From contig RXOD01004643.1 in assembly GCA_005223375.1 (NCBI GenBank), forward strand, positions 1 through 19,606: a DNA stretch of 19,606 nt. Reading direction: 5' to 3'. The notes under the pieces were generated by a model. That model did no database searches. It saw nothing but the letters and a program-made list of their open reading frames with translations, and was not told the origin of the DNA. The position numbers were made by a program, and so were the translations under genes. Within the stretch, counting starts at the first letter, position 1. The number at the start of each line of letters is the position of its first letter. The stretch is from Amoebophrya sp. AT5.2 (lineage: Eukaryota > Sar > Dinophyceae > Syndiniales > Amoebophryaceae). Positions 8,519 to 18,620 of the stretch are shown in pieces.

Positions 8519-11500
8519 ATGGAGGCTTTCTGCTCGTTTGCGAGGCGGCCGCCGCGCTTGCAATCGGTCGCGGCAGTCTGCAGCGACCGACCCTCAAATC
8601 CGCCGCGGAGGCGGACTCCGCGCACCTCGCTCTCCCACGCTACCACAACTGCTGCACTTCTCATCTGCGCATCAACAGCGTGTTCCACCTTGAGCACCCT
8701 CGCCCTTGCGGCCCCGACGGACCAGGACCCCGCGACCAACAGCGACGATTCCGGCACTGGCACTGCCGCTTGGCTGACGCACTTCTCTACCGGCGATCCG
8801 GATTGCTGGTCCAAGAATGGGCTGCTTGATTGGGAGCGGTACCGGCGGCATTTTTTCGATATGATGAAGGACGCGCGTAGCCTTGAATCGATCCCCGCTT
8901 ACCCCCAGTTCGAAGCGTTCGAAAAGAGTTGGCTCCACGTTCTGGAGAACTTTCCCGTCGCGCTCCGGGAGTGCCCCCTCGGCACCATTGCGAGCAGCCT
9001 GCTTGGGGCCGCGTGGAAGCAGGCGAAATGGAAACAAACTTTCCCGCTGCCGGAGTACTGGGAATCCACGCCCTTGCTGGACCTGCTCGGGCGCGACGTG
9101 GTGGAGACGCTGCGGTACGCGAACTTCCGCGTACTCGTGAGCACCGAGTGGCCCATCTGGAAGATTCTGTGCCACGTGGATTTAAGCACGCAGAGCCACG
9201 AGGTGCTCGGCGAGTGGAACCAGCCGCAGAGCTGCGGCGAGCTGTCCGTGGCGGGGTACCCGGCGCCGTTCATTCTGGATACCATTTCCTCGTTCACGGA
9301 CTACGCGGAAAACAAGGGTCTCCAGGCCGCGAAGTTTCTGAAGGAGCTGGACCCCATGATCTACGGCCTGATGAAGGACCCCAGGGAGTTTGGCACGGTG
9401 TTTTTGAGTCAGTGCCCCAGCGGGGCGCTCAGCATCTCGGTGGTGTCCTGCATCCTGGCGCTGATGGCGAGCCCGGTGCTGTTCGAGAAGTTCGAGCGGA
9501 TCGTGCAAATGCTGTTCAACATGCAGCAGGGGGTGCTGATTCAGCCCGAAACCGGCACCTGGAAGGTGTTCTGCATGATGCACGCGCTCTCCACGTTTCG
9601 GCTGCGCAGCTTCGACCTCGCGTTCGCGTTCGAGGAGCTCGTGCTCGAGCGGGAGCCGCTGGGGGGGTTAGTGCAAGAACTCCCGGAGGTCGTGGGAGCT
9701 TCTACTGCCGCGGCGGTCGGCGCAGGGGCGTTTTTACAGCTGCACGCGCCGCCGGAAAACTGCACGAGCAGCTGGCGGCTGCAAGTAGGCGGCGCAAAAG
9801 TGCTCGACGTGCCGGTTCTGGCTTCCCCCGGTTCGTTCGACGGTCTGCGGAACGCCGGCCAGTCCAGCCTCCGCGAAAAAACCGCCGCGAAGCTGCGCAG
9901 CCGCGCGTTGCTGGCGGGACGAGTGCGGCACGACGCGGTGCGCGACCGGATGCTGCCCGCACTGGTCCAGAACCGGGAGCTGCACGAGTGGCTGGCCGAC
10001 CACTTCTTCCCCACGCGCGTTGTAGACAGCGAGGACCACAACAACCCGCACGTGTACCTGTCTGCGGTCGGTGGCAAGATGATGCAGCCCTACCTTGCGG
10101 GGTTCGTGCGTCGCTTCTTTCTGGAGCTGCGGCTCAGCGCTTTGATCATCGCCTGCCTGGACGAGGACGGGCTGGCTGCCTGCGTCGCGGAGAAAAACAA
10201 ATTTTCCACCTCATCTTCCGAAGATCCTTACCGCACGTTTTTGTGCCTGGACTCCCGCCAGGGGCACGTGATCTACAACAAGCACCGGTGGATCCCGGTG
10301 CTGCTGTCCATGCACATCGACGTGCTGTGGCTCGACTTCGACATCTTCTTGTTCAAAGACCCGGTCGCGCACATCAATTCTCTGAAGACCGACTGGGGCA
10401 AGAAGGGCAAGTTGGACTTCGAGGTGAAGAAGCAGAAGCAGCTGCCGCTGAACTTCGCGAACGTGCCGGCGAAGTCGCACCACCCGGACGAGCCGGAGGG
10501 GTTCGACACGGACGCCGTCGAGGACCTGGAGCACGCGGTGGAGGTGCGGCCCCGGTCGCCGGACCTGGAGAAACAGTACAGCCGGGCAAACGTGAAAAAG
10601 GTGTATCGGGAGATCCGCTCGGCGCCACAGTTCCTCCCGTTGCGAGACCCCGCCGTCGAGGGCAGCAGTACGGCAACAACCGCAGGAGCTGGTGGAGCGG
10701 CGTCCTCGAACAGTGATACAAAAACTTCATCTGGCAGAAGCATCAACCACCGGGCGCTAGAATACAAGCGCGCCGTCGAGGAGCAGGACCCGGCGGTGCT
10801 TCCCGACATTTACGTGACGGAGCACTACGACGCGCTGTGCATAAACTCAGGCGTGTTCTTCGTGCGCGCGTCGAGCCGCACCCTGAACTTCTTCGTTGAG
10901 TTCCTGCGCTGGCAGAACGACCACGTGTTCGCGGACAACCAGAACGGCTTCGACAGCTTCTTCCAGCACAGCTGCGCAGACTCCTACGTGCCGCACGAAG
11001 TCGCGAAACACGTCACGTATTTTTTGTAGACTGCTGGTGATGGAAACTTAGACAGTCCCGTGATCGTGGGCGTAAGCGCGACTAGCCAGTGGCAAGAATA
11101 TATGGAGATGGATCGCAGCACGACGAGTCGGCGTTTGTATCCATTCAACGAGCAATTTTAACCACTGAAGGCGATTGCCACCATTTCCGCGTCAGGCAGT
11201 TTGAATTTGCACTTGTGCCAGAATAAAAAACGAATGCCCGGACCAGGTACGGGCTTCTCGACGTGGAGCGGAGTTATCTGTGTGCGGAGGGCTGGCACGG
11301 GCCTTCTGTCGAGCAGGCGGTTCTGTTTCACTTCTGGACTTCCGACTTCGACCACAAGAACAAGCGGCGCGACGGGTCGCCCATCCGCATGAAGAAAAAG
11401 CACTACTTCGACCTCTTCTACCCGCCTGTGGGTACGAGTAGGAACGACCAGGAGATCACGGCGCTGCTGGAGGATTTGCGCTACCCGCGGTTCCGGATAC

Positions 11501-11868
11501 TGGAGAAGTGCGCGGTGATGACCACGGGCATCAACGAGCTGATCGAGGCCAAGGCGGAAGCCTCCGGGCAGCAGTTGTCGCCAAGCTCCACCGGGTCGCT
11601 GAAGCCGAACCACCAGGAGTTCGAGCAACGGCGCCGCCTCGCCGTGGAGAAAATGGAGCTGCAAAAACATCGCAAGGAAAAACTGGAGGAACTGAAAACC
11701 GTGTACGGAGTGGACTTTGGGGCCATGGAAAACCTAGTGAACGCGTTGACAGACAAAGTGGAGGAGCAAGAAAGGAAGTTATTCGCGCAGGACGAAAAAA
11801 TAATGATTCTGCGAGACCAAGTAGGGGTACTGATCGGCGAGGTGGGAAAACTGAGCGGCAAAAAATAG
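8519..11868 (+). CDS. Membrane-anchored glycosyltransferase-like protein (nucleotide-diphospho-sugar transferase type), 2 exons, about 1039 aa
   Basis: Exons 8519-11016 and 11247-11868 join in phase 2 (AC|G, Thr), giving KHVT|YGLLDVERSYL. Residues 45-66 are hydrophobic (AALLICASTACSTLSTLALA), a signal peptide or type II anchor that would place the protein in ER/Golgi. Residues about 80-340 form an unrecognised region with conserved-looking Trp and Cys. The transferase domain runs from about 511 (HVYLSAVGGKMM) to 870. It shows VLWLDFDIFLFKDP with the DxD-type motif at 606-608, which in this fold binds the metal and sugar nucleotide, then INSGVFFVRASS near 775 and LFHFWTSDFD near 860, matching the PF03407/GT77-like family in order. 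A charged and Ser/Gly insert (about 635-740) interrupts it. Residues 965-1039 are a coiled coil. Donor sugar and acceptor are unknown. ATG 8519 is the first in the frame after stops and precedes the anchor. Confidence 0.82.
11017..11246 (+). other. Intron of glycosyltransferase gene (phase 2, 230 nt)
   Basis: The donor GTCAC|GTATTT and acceptor CCGGACCAG|GTACGGG join frame 2 to frame 1 in the middle of the conserved C-terminal part of the transferase domain. An alternative donor at 11026 is also phase 2 and would add three residues (YFL). The intron is clearly AT-richer than its flanks. Confidence 0.8.
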
Positions 11869-12508
11869 TTCTTCTGCGTTTACCGCGGGTGGGGGCGCGA
11901 TGGAAACCGCCGGTTTTTCGGGTGAGTGTACATAATGACCACGACTACAGATGCTTCCCGCGCGACAACCGAATCGATCGCCCCGACTGGCTGCGCTCTC
12001 GTCGCGCGTTTTACTGTGTTCACCCGACTATAAAATGTTACTCGTGCGCGGAAGTAAGTACGGGGCCGCCGCGCAGACTTATTCTTTCGTTGGCATCCGT
12101 TCACCTAAACGTGTCAAGTCGACGCTTGCGCTGGTTTCCACGTTGCCGATTCATCACAGCCACCTTCGTTTTAGTTGTGGTTTGTCGTTTCTCTAGCCAT
12201 GCGCTTCGTATTCGTGAATCGGTGCAGCCGTTCAATCGTGATTTTTGCGGAATTCGTTCGTCTTTGCGGTCGTGGTTTCTGCGTGCAGCGTCCCACAACA
12301 GCGTGCATGGTCGATGTAGTGCACGGCGTAACCTTCATGTAAACGTTCGCCCCAAAGTTGGTCAGACTGACAGAACCCCTGGCTGTAAATATCAACCTTT
12401 CTATGCGCCACACCATTACGACTGCATTACGCGTACTTCTGCGCCACTAAACCGAACTGCGCGCCGTTCGCATTTACAGCGTACACCTTCGCAGCTACGT
12501 GAAATAAA
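11869..12508 (+). other. Gap between glycosyltransferase and ankyrin-like genes
   Basis: Nothing recognisable. Frames on both strands are open in parts but have non-coding composition. Acceptor-like sites (TTCTGCGTGCAG near 12287, CATTTACAG near 12479) could serve as leader or 5' UTR splice sites for the next gene. Confidence 0.45.
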
Positions 12509-13312
12509 ATGTCGTCCTACGCTACGTACCGTTCGCTCACGCTCGCCGACGCCGAGAAGGAGGCGGAGAAGCTGTTTCTGAAGCAAGTGGACAAAGAAAT
12601 TCGCAGGTCCAGCGGCCCGAAATCCAGCGCCAGCACGGCGACCTCCGACTCCGGGTCCGAGGGGCAGGATCAGCGCGCGAAAAACAAGAGCGGCACGGAT
12701 TCGGGCTCCGAATCGTCCTCGAGAGGCACGGTTGACAAACGTGCCCCGACGACAACATTGAACACCAGCGCCGCGAGAAATTCTTCCTCTGCCTCTTCCG
12801 ACGCTGGAAACAACAGCAACAGCAACCTTCCCCGCGATAGCAATCTATCGAACGGAAATGAGCCGGGCCTCGACCATTTCGAGGTGGGCTCACAACGTTT
12901 TTCGAACTGCTACCGTTTGAAACGGTTCGACTCGTACCAGGAGGGGGAGATCGAAGCCGAGTTTCTCGAGAAGGTGCAGAACGGGGACCTGGCGTGGGTC
13001 CTGGACTGTTTGGAACGCGTGGCGGACCGGCAGATTATTTACTCGAAGTGGGCGGGGGGCGTGACGAAAACCTGCCTCCTGTACGCGATCCAGAACAAGG
13101 ACGAACTGATGGTGCGGCTCCTGCTGCACTTTGGCGGCCGCGAATTGCTAGACGCCGCGCGGGACTTCAAGGGCCGGAGCGGCTACGACTTCGCCCTGAA
13201 GAGCGGGCTGGAACTGGGGGTGATACTGGGCGAGATCGAGTCCGCACGTATCGACACCTGGCGACGGGTGAAGAAAAGCGAGGCCTTCAGAGTCCGGGCG
13301 AGGATACAGTGA
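12509..13312 (+). CDS. Small protein with Ser-rich N-terminus and ankyrin-like region
   Basis: This is a single open frame of 267 codons. The start ATG 12509 follows AAATAAA and opens directly into an amphipathic, Glu/Lys-rich stretch (LADAEKEAEKLFLKQVDKEI). Residues about 33-115 are a Ser/Gly/Asn/Thr low-complexity tract, likely disordered. Residues about 150-250 look like helix-turn-helix repeats of the ankyrin kind: FLEKVQNGDLAWVLDCLERV, then TCLLYAIQNKDELMVRLLLH, then GRSGYDFALKSGLELGVILG. The spacing and the Leu/Ala pattern fit, though consensus GxTPLH is absent, so this is a degenerate match. Ankyrin repeats bind protein partners; no enzyme domain is present and no specific function can be given. 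Confidence 0.72.
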   Translation: MSSYATYRSLTLADAEKEAEKLFLKQVDKEIRRSSGPKSSASTATSDSGSEGQDQRAKNKSGTDSGSESSSRGTVDKRAPTTTLNTSAARNSSSASSDAGNNSNSNLPRDSNLSNGNEPGLDHFEVGSQRFSNCYRLKRFDSYQEGEIEAEFLEKVQNGDLAWVLDCLERVADRQIIYSKWAGGVTKTCLLYAIQNKDELMVRLLLHFGGRELLDAARDFKGRSGYDFALKSGLELGVILGEIESARIDTWRRVKKSEAFRVRARIQ

Positions 13313-14159
13313 TCGTAGATTTTAGAGTGAGTGATTTTTGCGCCGTGGTTTGGCGAAACGAGTGCGCGCGTGGCAGCAAAATTGTTGAGAAGCAGTAGAG
13401 CTGTTCAGAGGAGTTAGATTTTGGGACAGAACAGAGAAGAACTGCGACTACCACAGCCCTTCGAATACTTCATAGATTACGTTGCTCTCAACACGAGTGC
13501 CATATCACTGATCGTTTTCGGTAGGTAAACGAGTTTCGAGTTGCGCATCGAGACGATACAAAATGAAGACAAGGCGTGCCTTTTCGTCTAAAAGAGGCGG
13601 CGCTCTTGCGAGAAACGCACACTTTCCGCGTGTCAGCCGTATCCCGGCAGACGACACCTGCGGACCCGAGACCACAGAAATGAAAGAGAGAACATGCACA
13701 CGAGAACAAGGCAGATAAAAAAAATTCGAAATTCCATGAAAAGCTGGTGGCCTAGGCCTTGGCGCCACCTTCTAGTTTCTGCAGATTGGCTTTGGCTCTG
13801 CAAACAGGGGCGAGAGTGAGTTTGTGTTGCGTCGAAAAAATCGGCTGTCGTCGTCGGGTATTTTAGCTCCACTGGCCGTGGTTTGGCTCAATACTATGAG
13901 TCGCTGCAAATGGTTCGAGAATCGGTGGTATGAGAGTACAACAAATGGCAAACGTCATGCCAAAGAGAGGGGATATTCGAGGTCGCCGTCGCGTATAACT
14001 CGAACTTGATTCAGACTCAGAGTCAGAGCAGTAATACAGTTGAGACAGATACTCATCGTTCACCAAAAATGTAGACAGCGTCTCACGTAGCGGAAGGTCA
14101 CACTCACATCTGCGTTTCGCCCTTCGCGGTCTGCTCTATAATCAGGAAATAACAACACG
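13313..14159 (+). other. Gap before GHKL-ATPase-like gene
   Basis: No gene supported. It contains a perfect 10-bp palindrome GGCCTAGGCC (13749-13758) inside a larger GGTGGC...GCCACC symmetry, a short hexamer repeat (TCAGACTCAGAGTCAGAG near 14011), and a spliced-leader-like match at 13876-13891. Short frames on both strands have no recognisable content. Confidence 0.45.
13876..13891 (+). other. Spliced-leader-like sequence (possible relic)
   Basis: CCGTGGTTTGGCTCAA resembles the dinoflagellate spliced leader, whose 3' half reads ATTTTGGCTCAAG. Ten consecutive bases (TTTGGCTCAA) match, preceded by CCGT as at the leader's 5' end, but with the middle shortened. It lies 269 nt before the ATG of an intronless gene. 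A chance match of this length somewhere in the window is not negligible. Confidence 0.25.
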
Positions 14160-17100
14160 ATGGGGACCAATTACTACGGCCACGCTCCACCGTGGTCCCC
14201 TTACTGGGATCACGCTGCGGGCTATCCCGCAGCGCCATCACAGCAGCGTCCCCAGCGACAAGTCGGCATAAACATGAATGTAGCTCGTCCGTCATCGGTG
14301 GCGCAACCCCCGGCGCTGATAACAGCAGTCGATGACCTACTCCAGAATTTCATCGACCAGGCCTCTATTTGCGCTGACGGGACTTGCGTTGTACACCGCG
14401 GATACTACTACGAACAGGATTACGGTCTGCTGCTGAGACAGGACAACGGGAAGCAAGTTGGTCATTTCTTTCACGATGCTGTCGCTGGTGCGCTGTACCT
14501 CTGCAACTACGAAAGCTATCTGCCCCCCGCTTCCTTCGTCGTCGGTCATTCTGGATCGGAGAAGAAGACGTACTCCGGAACCATGCGAGGGAAGTTCGGA
14601 GATGGCCTGAAGCAGGCACTACGCAAGCTGATGTCCCACGGCGAAGAACACAGAGTCGAAATTTTTTCAGATGGCGACGAGTATCAATTTTATTACTGCA
14701 ACTGCGGCTATGCGGCTGGCGTCGAAACACTGCATTTCGACGTCATTCAGCCTCGCGAAATCATGGTGAGTGACTATCTGGCGCAGCAGTTTCCACTTCT
14801 CCCCCGGGACGCAGCTGTAAACAAGCATTCTTTTATGCTGCGCAGCACGTTGGTGCGCGTGCAAATTCCGCGCGACTACTTCAAGATGGACCGCTATTTG
14901 CCACTTTGGCCGCGCGAGGAAAGCCGGTTTTTTGCAGCAGCGGTTCGCTTACGGAACCACCATGGAGAAGCCGCACAAACGTCCGTCGAGGTTCTTATTT
15001 CCCCGGAGATCCTGAAGCGACGGATCTACGTGAAGGGAATGCTGGTAGTGGACGACTCCAACGCGTCGTGGTATCGCAGTCCATATGCACGACCGCCGAT
15101 ACTGTTCGGCTACAACGCTTTGCACCACGATATGGTATACCGCGACCGGTTTGATAGCATCCCCGTCTTCGAGCAGAAGAAGCTGATTGCGCAAGCATGG
15201 GAAGCGGCGTGTCGACGACCGCACCAGCACCAGGAGGGGCATCTCCATCGCGACACGAGCATCGAAAACGCGAAGCAGCTACTACAGGCACTTTCCGAGA
15301 GCCCGAACAGCTTGGAGATGCAGGCTATCAAGGAAAGTCCAGCAGCCCTTGATATCGGGAAACGGCTTCTGGAAGCCTTTACTGCCGAGCACGGTCGCGA
15401 GGCTACCAAGACCGGAGATGACCGGGGAATGATCGCCGTTCCCTACCATCCGTGCCGAAATGCTCACGAAATGCGACTCATCTGCGCTCTCGGAAGACGC
15501 GCCGTCTGGGTCCCTGCGGATCTGTTTGACATTTTGGTGAAGAACATGCAGCGTACAATTGAAGAGGACTACGACGCGGCGCGCTTGCAGGACCTGTGCA
15601 GGGCGGATCTCGTTTCCTCGCACACGGGGGACGGCGAGGACACCGAAGAAGAACGAGAGCGCGCGGTCGTGTTTCAGCGCGTCTTTTCCGCGGTCGGTAT
15701 TGGCCTACGCGGCATCATCGACGCGGGCCGGATTCGCTTTGTCACCAGAAGGGCGTCAGGGTTGGGGGGCGTCCGCGGCTCCAGCGATAGCGGCGAACCT
15801 GCGAACAACAACACTAGCATCGCGTGCCTTGACAAGAAAGCGGTAGAAAGCTTCACTCTGCAGGGGTTCGAGGGCCAGGACAAATGCCTGAACGGGACGT
15901 ACACGTTAAACAGGAAAAAAGGACAAGTCAACGGGCAGTTCACTTTCTGGAAAGATCGTCACTTTCTGTACTACGACGGACGAAAGTACGCGATTCAGGA
16001 GGAGCGGCGATTTGGCGACGTTTGCAAATTCACAGAAACACACCCGTTGGCGTCGCTGGCTACTGCTTCGGATGGAGACGATTGGTGGGCGCCATCTTCG
16101 AGTTGGAGTGTTCGAAAAGGGGTGTCCGGCGGCGAAGGGTTGCATGATGAGACCGAGGTACGAGTAAGGTGTAGCGCTTCGTCCGGATCTGCGGATGAAA
16201 ACCAATCTTCCAACGGCGCGGCGCCGACAGCAGAGCTTCATGTCGATTGGGGCGCGTTTCTACAAGAGTGGGCGGCAAAAGATTCAGAGCCCCTTGTTTT
16301 GCTAGCGATGGACTTTGTGAAAAAAGTGATCCGAGCTGTCGCAGAAGATGCCCGAAAACTGCGCTTACAGTCATTTTCGGCAGGGAACTGGCAGACGCGA
16401 GAGCGAAAAGCAGCCAGGGAGTTGCTCCGGCTCTTTCCAAACCATGTACGCGATGACGCTCGACCTGAGTGTGCACCCCCGGAAAACATTGCGGTTGCAG
16501 TTGCAGATAAAAGTTGCTTAGTATCCTCTGACACAGATGACGCGGCTCGCCACGAGAACGAGAACCCAGCGGGTGCTAGAAGCACGTCCGAAAAAGCAGT
16601 ATGGAAACCACTGGAACAACTACAACGCTCGACGTCACGAGCTGGAGCAAGGCGCGCGGCCCCGATCACCAGCGATGGCCTCCGAAATGAATTGGTGCAG
16701 GTTGTCTCCGGGCTTCCTTGTTCTTCCCGACGCGAGGGCACGGGTGCGTCGCATCAGGCACCGATGGTCTCTAACGCGTCCTCGCACACTGAGGTGTCCG
16801 TGCACCATTTGGGGCGAGCAGGCGAAGACCGACCGGCGCAGCCGGCTGGTGCAGTACAGCCGGTGCCAGAAGCGTCTCGTGGTCCGCGACCGTGTGTCGC
16901 TGTTTTGCAGGACTTCGTGTCCACGTGCGCGAGCCAGTACTTCCCGCAGGCCGGAGACGGTGTGCCGCACGACCACGACTGCGGGCCATCGCGCGAAGAG
17001 TTCGAATCGTCCCTAAAAGTGGAGATCGAACGGTCGGTGAGACGCATTGCGTTCGGGCTCCCGCGAGGAGGCGCATCCGCTTCCTCAAGCAGTGCGGGGT

Positions 17101-17654
17101 CGAGCAGGAACCACGCGGGAACCTCTTTGGATCAAGAGCAGCGGCTCCACGCGTTTCTTGGCGACGGCGTGCTGGATTTGTTTCTGTCCCTGCAGTGCGT
17201 CCGGGAAAGACCGGACTACGCGAAGCTAACGGCCAAACAGGCGGACACGTTGCGACGGAAACTGCTCTGCACAAAAACGTTGGGTGGCAGCTCCGACACA
17301 CCCGAGGCCGCACGGGCGGCAGCAGAGAAACTGGAGGCGGAGGTAGGAAAAAAAGCAGAGCTCTTCGCCGAGGAGCTGTGCAGTTTCCTGGAGTGGTGCG
17401 TGATGGATGACGTCGAGATGCCACTCGCGGGGGTGGAACCGGCATTGCGACCGGATGGTGCTGGAGGTTCCTTCGACGAAAAGACGAGAGCGATAACGAG
17501 GGTTATTACTGAGGCCGTCGAGGCAATAGGCAGCAAAAAGCGGCCCCGGAGGTCCTCGGGTGAAGGAGGTAACGATGACGAACAGGACGATGACAACGTG
17601 GAACCACCACTGAAAAAACGAAAAAACAACGCGTTGCTCGCGACGAAAAATTAA
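14160..17654 (+). CDS. GHKL-type ATPase-like nuclear protein with a dinoflagellate-type NG domain, 1164 aa, intronless
   Basis: One unbroken frame starts at ATG 14160 (ACACGATGGGG). Residues about 53-165 carry the marks of a GHKL (Hsp90/histidine-kinase/MutL) ATP-binding fold: an N-box VDDLLQNFIDQ with N63 and D66, but Asp59 where the catalytic Glu normally sits; a degenerate G1 with CNYESYLPP (N116 for Asp); and a G2 with VVGHSGSEKK followed by GKFGDGLKQAL (144-154). Downstream, RRIYVKGMLVV (288-298), LFGYN (315) and YRDRFD resemble the second domain of uncharacterised GHKL proteins of bacteria and protists. At about 569-615 lies a small domain (LNGTYTLN, QVNGQFTFWK, LYYDGRKYAI) that I recall as recurrent in dinoflagellates. 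The tail holds basic clusters KKRPRR (about 1126) and PLKKRKN (about 1150), a likely bipartite nuclear signal. A chaperone- or chromatin-type ATPase is conceivable but not shown. Confidence 0.75.
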   Translation: MGTNYYGHAPPWSPYWDHAAGYPAAPSQQRPQRQVGINMNVARPSSVAQPPALITAVDDLLQNFIDQASICADGTCVVHRGYYYEQDYGLLLRQDNGKQVGHFFHDAVAGALYLCNYESYLPPASFVVGHSGSEKKTYSGTMRGKFGDGLKQALRKLMSHGEEHRVEIFSDGDEYQFYYCNCGYAAGVETLHFDVIQPREIMVSDYLAQQFPLLPRDAAVNKHSFMLRSTLVRVQIPRDYFKMDRYLPLWPREESRFFAAAVRLRNHHGEAAQTSVEVLISPEILKRRIYVKGMLVVDDSNASWYRSPYARPPILFGYNALHHDMVYRDRFDSIPVFEQKKLIAQAWEAACRRPHQHQEGHLHRDTSIENAKQLLQALSESPNSLEMQAIKESPAALDIGKRLLEAFTAEHGREATKTGDDRGMIAVPYHPCRNAHEMRLICALGRRAVWVPADLFDILVKNMQRTIEEDYDAARLQDLCRADLVSSHTGDGEDTEEERERAVVFQRVFSAVGIGLRGIIDAGRIRFVTRRASGLGGVRGSSDSGEPANNNTSIACLDKKAVESFTLQGFEGQDKCLNGTYTLNRKKGQVNGQFTFWKDRHFLYYDGRKYAIQEERRFGDVCKFTETHPLASLATASDGDDWWAPSSSWSVRKGVSGGEGLHDETEVRVRCSASSGSADENQSSNGAAPTAELHVDWGAFLQEWAAKDSEPLVLLAMDFVKKVIRAVAEDARKLRLQSFSAGNWQTRERKAARELLRLFPNHVRDDARPECAPPENIAVAVADKSCLVSSDTDDAARHENENPAGARSTSEKAVWKPLEQLQRSTSRAGARRAAPITSDGLRNELVQVVSGLPCSSRREGTGASHQAPMVSNASSHTEVSVHHLGRAGEDRPAQPAGAVQPVPEASRGPRPCVAVLQDFVSTCASQYFPQAGDGVPHDHDCGPSREEFESSLKVEIERSVRRIAFGLPRGGASASSSSAGSSRNHAGTSLDQEQRLHAFLGDGVLDLFLSLQCVRERPDYAKLTAKQADTLRRKLLCTKTLGGSSDTPEAARAAAEKLEAEVGKKAELFAEELCSFLEWCVMDDVEMPLAGVEPALRPDGAGGSFDEKTRAITRVITEAVEAIGSKKRPRRSSGEGGNDDEQDDDNVEPPLKKRKNNALLATKN

Positions 17655-18620
17655 AATACGACGCTGATAACGAACTTTCTCGCGATCCGTTAGTGAAATA
17701 GACGCGCAAACGATCCACTTACTTGGAGTAGCAGTAGTTTACACCAAGAAAAATGTTTGATCTTCGAAAGCATACTAAACTGAGTTCCAATTCAAGCTTA
17801 CTATACTTAGTTTCCATTCCGAAACTTTCTCCGATGGAGCGTCCGAGCCACCGCTTACTAATCCATGGGGTGCTGCGAAAAAATACCATCACAACCACGA
17901 AGTGGAAAAATGGAGCGCATTTTTGCTTTCAGAGCTACAGTGACTATATTTTGCTTTATTGATATTGGCTGCTACAACGACCTGATTAGTTCAATCGCGG
18001 CTGGCGAGCTGCGGTGTAGAATTGATATTGCTTGAAGACAGGATGGCGCCAATGAATGCCACAAGTTAGTACAAGCCGAGTACGAGCAAGCGCGGCAATA
18101 CAAAGATAGAAATCAAAGATAACACCGATCCACCAAGGATACAGTGGTAGGCTGTTGTGCATGCCGATAATTAATGCTATGACGCCGAAGTGAGCTTTGC
18201 TTCCTTTTGCTTTTGTGAATGTACCACAACGGTAAGTACGCCGAAGAAAACGAAGACAAAGCAGCAACAACAGGTTCTCGCCAGGTAGTCAAAGCAGGGC
18301 CTTCGGCGCTATGCTCGTTTCCCTCTGCAGAGTGTTGTTGTTCTCGCATACGCTCCCGCACGATGGATGAGGCGACCGCGACCACGCGAAATTGTACTTC
18401 ATTGTGTAGTACTACATGGTTTAGAAGACGTGTTGAGCGGAGGAAGCGGAATGGGGGCGTTGCGGTAGGGGTACGTCAAGTTTTGCCGTCTGGGCACGTT
18501 TACGTCCCGAAAGACGAAAAAGAGGCCAGCAATTTAGTACTAAACGGCTTTCGCGCTACCGCTAGTGGCGTGCGCGTTTCGTCTTCATCGCTTGTTGAAA
18601 AGCTTCATTTCATCGGAACG
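17655..18620 (+). other. Gap and 5' region of the WD40 gene
   Basis: The first 560 bases hold nothing I recognise and are AT-richer. From 18219 a frame is open straight into the WD40 gene, but its composition up to 18620 is not convincingly coding; it includes a consensus 99-nt intron candidate (18232-18330). It is best read as 5' UTR with an intron, or an alternative N-terminus. Confidence 0.45.
18232..18330 (+). other. Candidate 5' UTR or N-terminal intron, 99 nt
   Basis: AACG|GTAAGTACG is a near-perfect donor, and TTTCCCTCTGCAG is a near-perfect acceptor. The length is a multiple of three, and the interior has no stop in the frame of the downstream gene, so removal or retention would both leave the reading frame open. 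Confidence 0.5.

Noticed and set aside
8929..10716. Long second open frame (595 codons) overlapping the glycosyltransferase gene on the + strand
   Set aside because: It is an out-of-frame shadow caused by high GC at third positions. Its translation is Arg/Ala/Gly-rich without domains, while the overlapping frame has a clear transferase fold.
12914..12935. GGTTCGACTC resembling a tRNA B-box
   Set aside because: It lies within a coding exon, and no matching A-box or cloverleaf could be drawn around it.
13905..13930. GGTTCGAGAATC resembling a tRNA B-box
   Set aside because: The invariant CC is missing, and no acceptor stem was found upstream.
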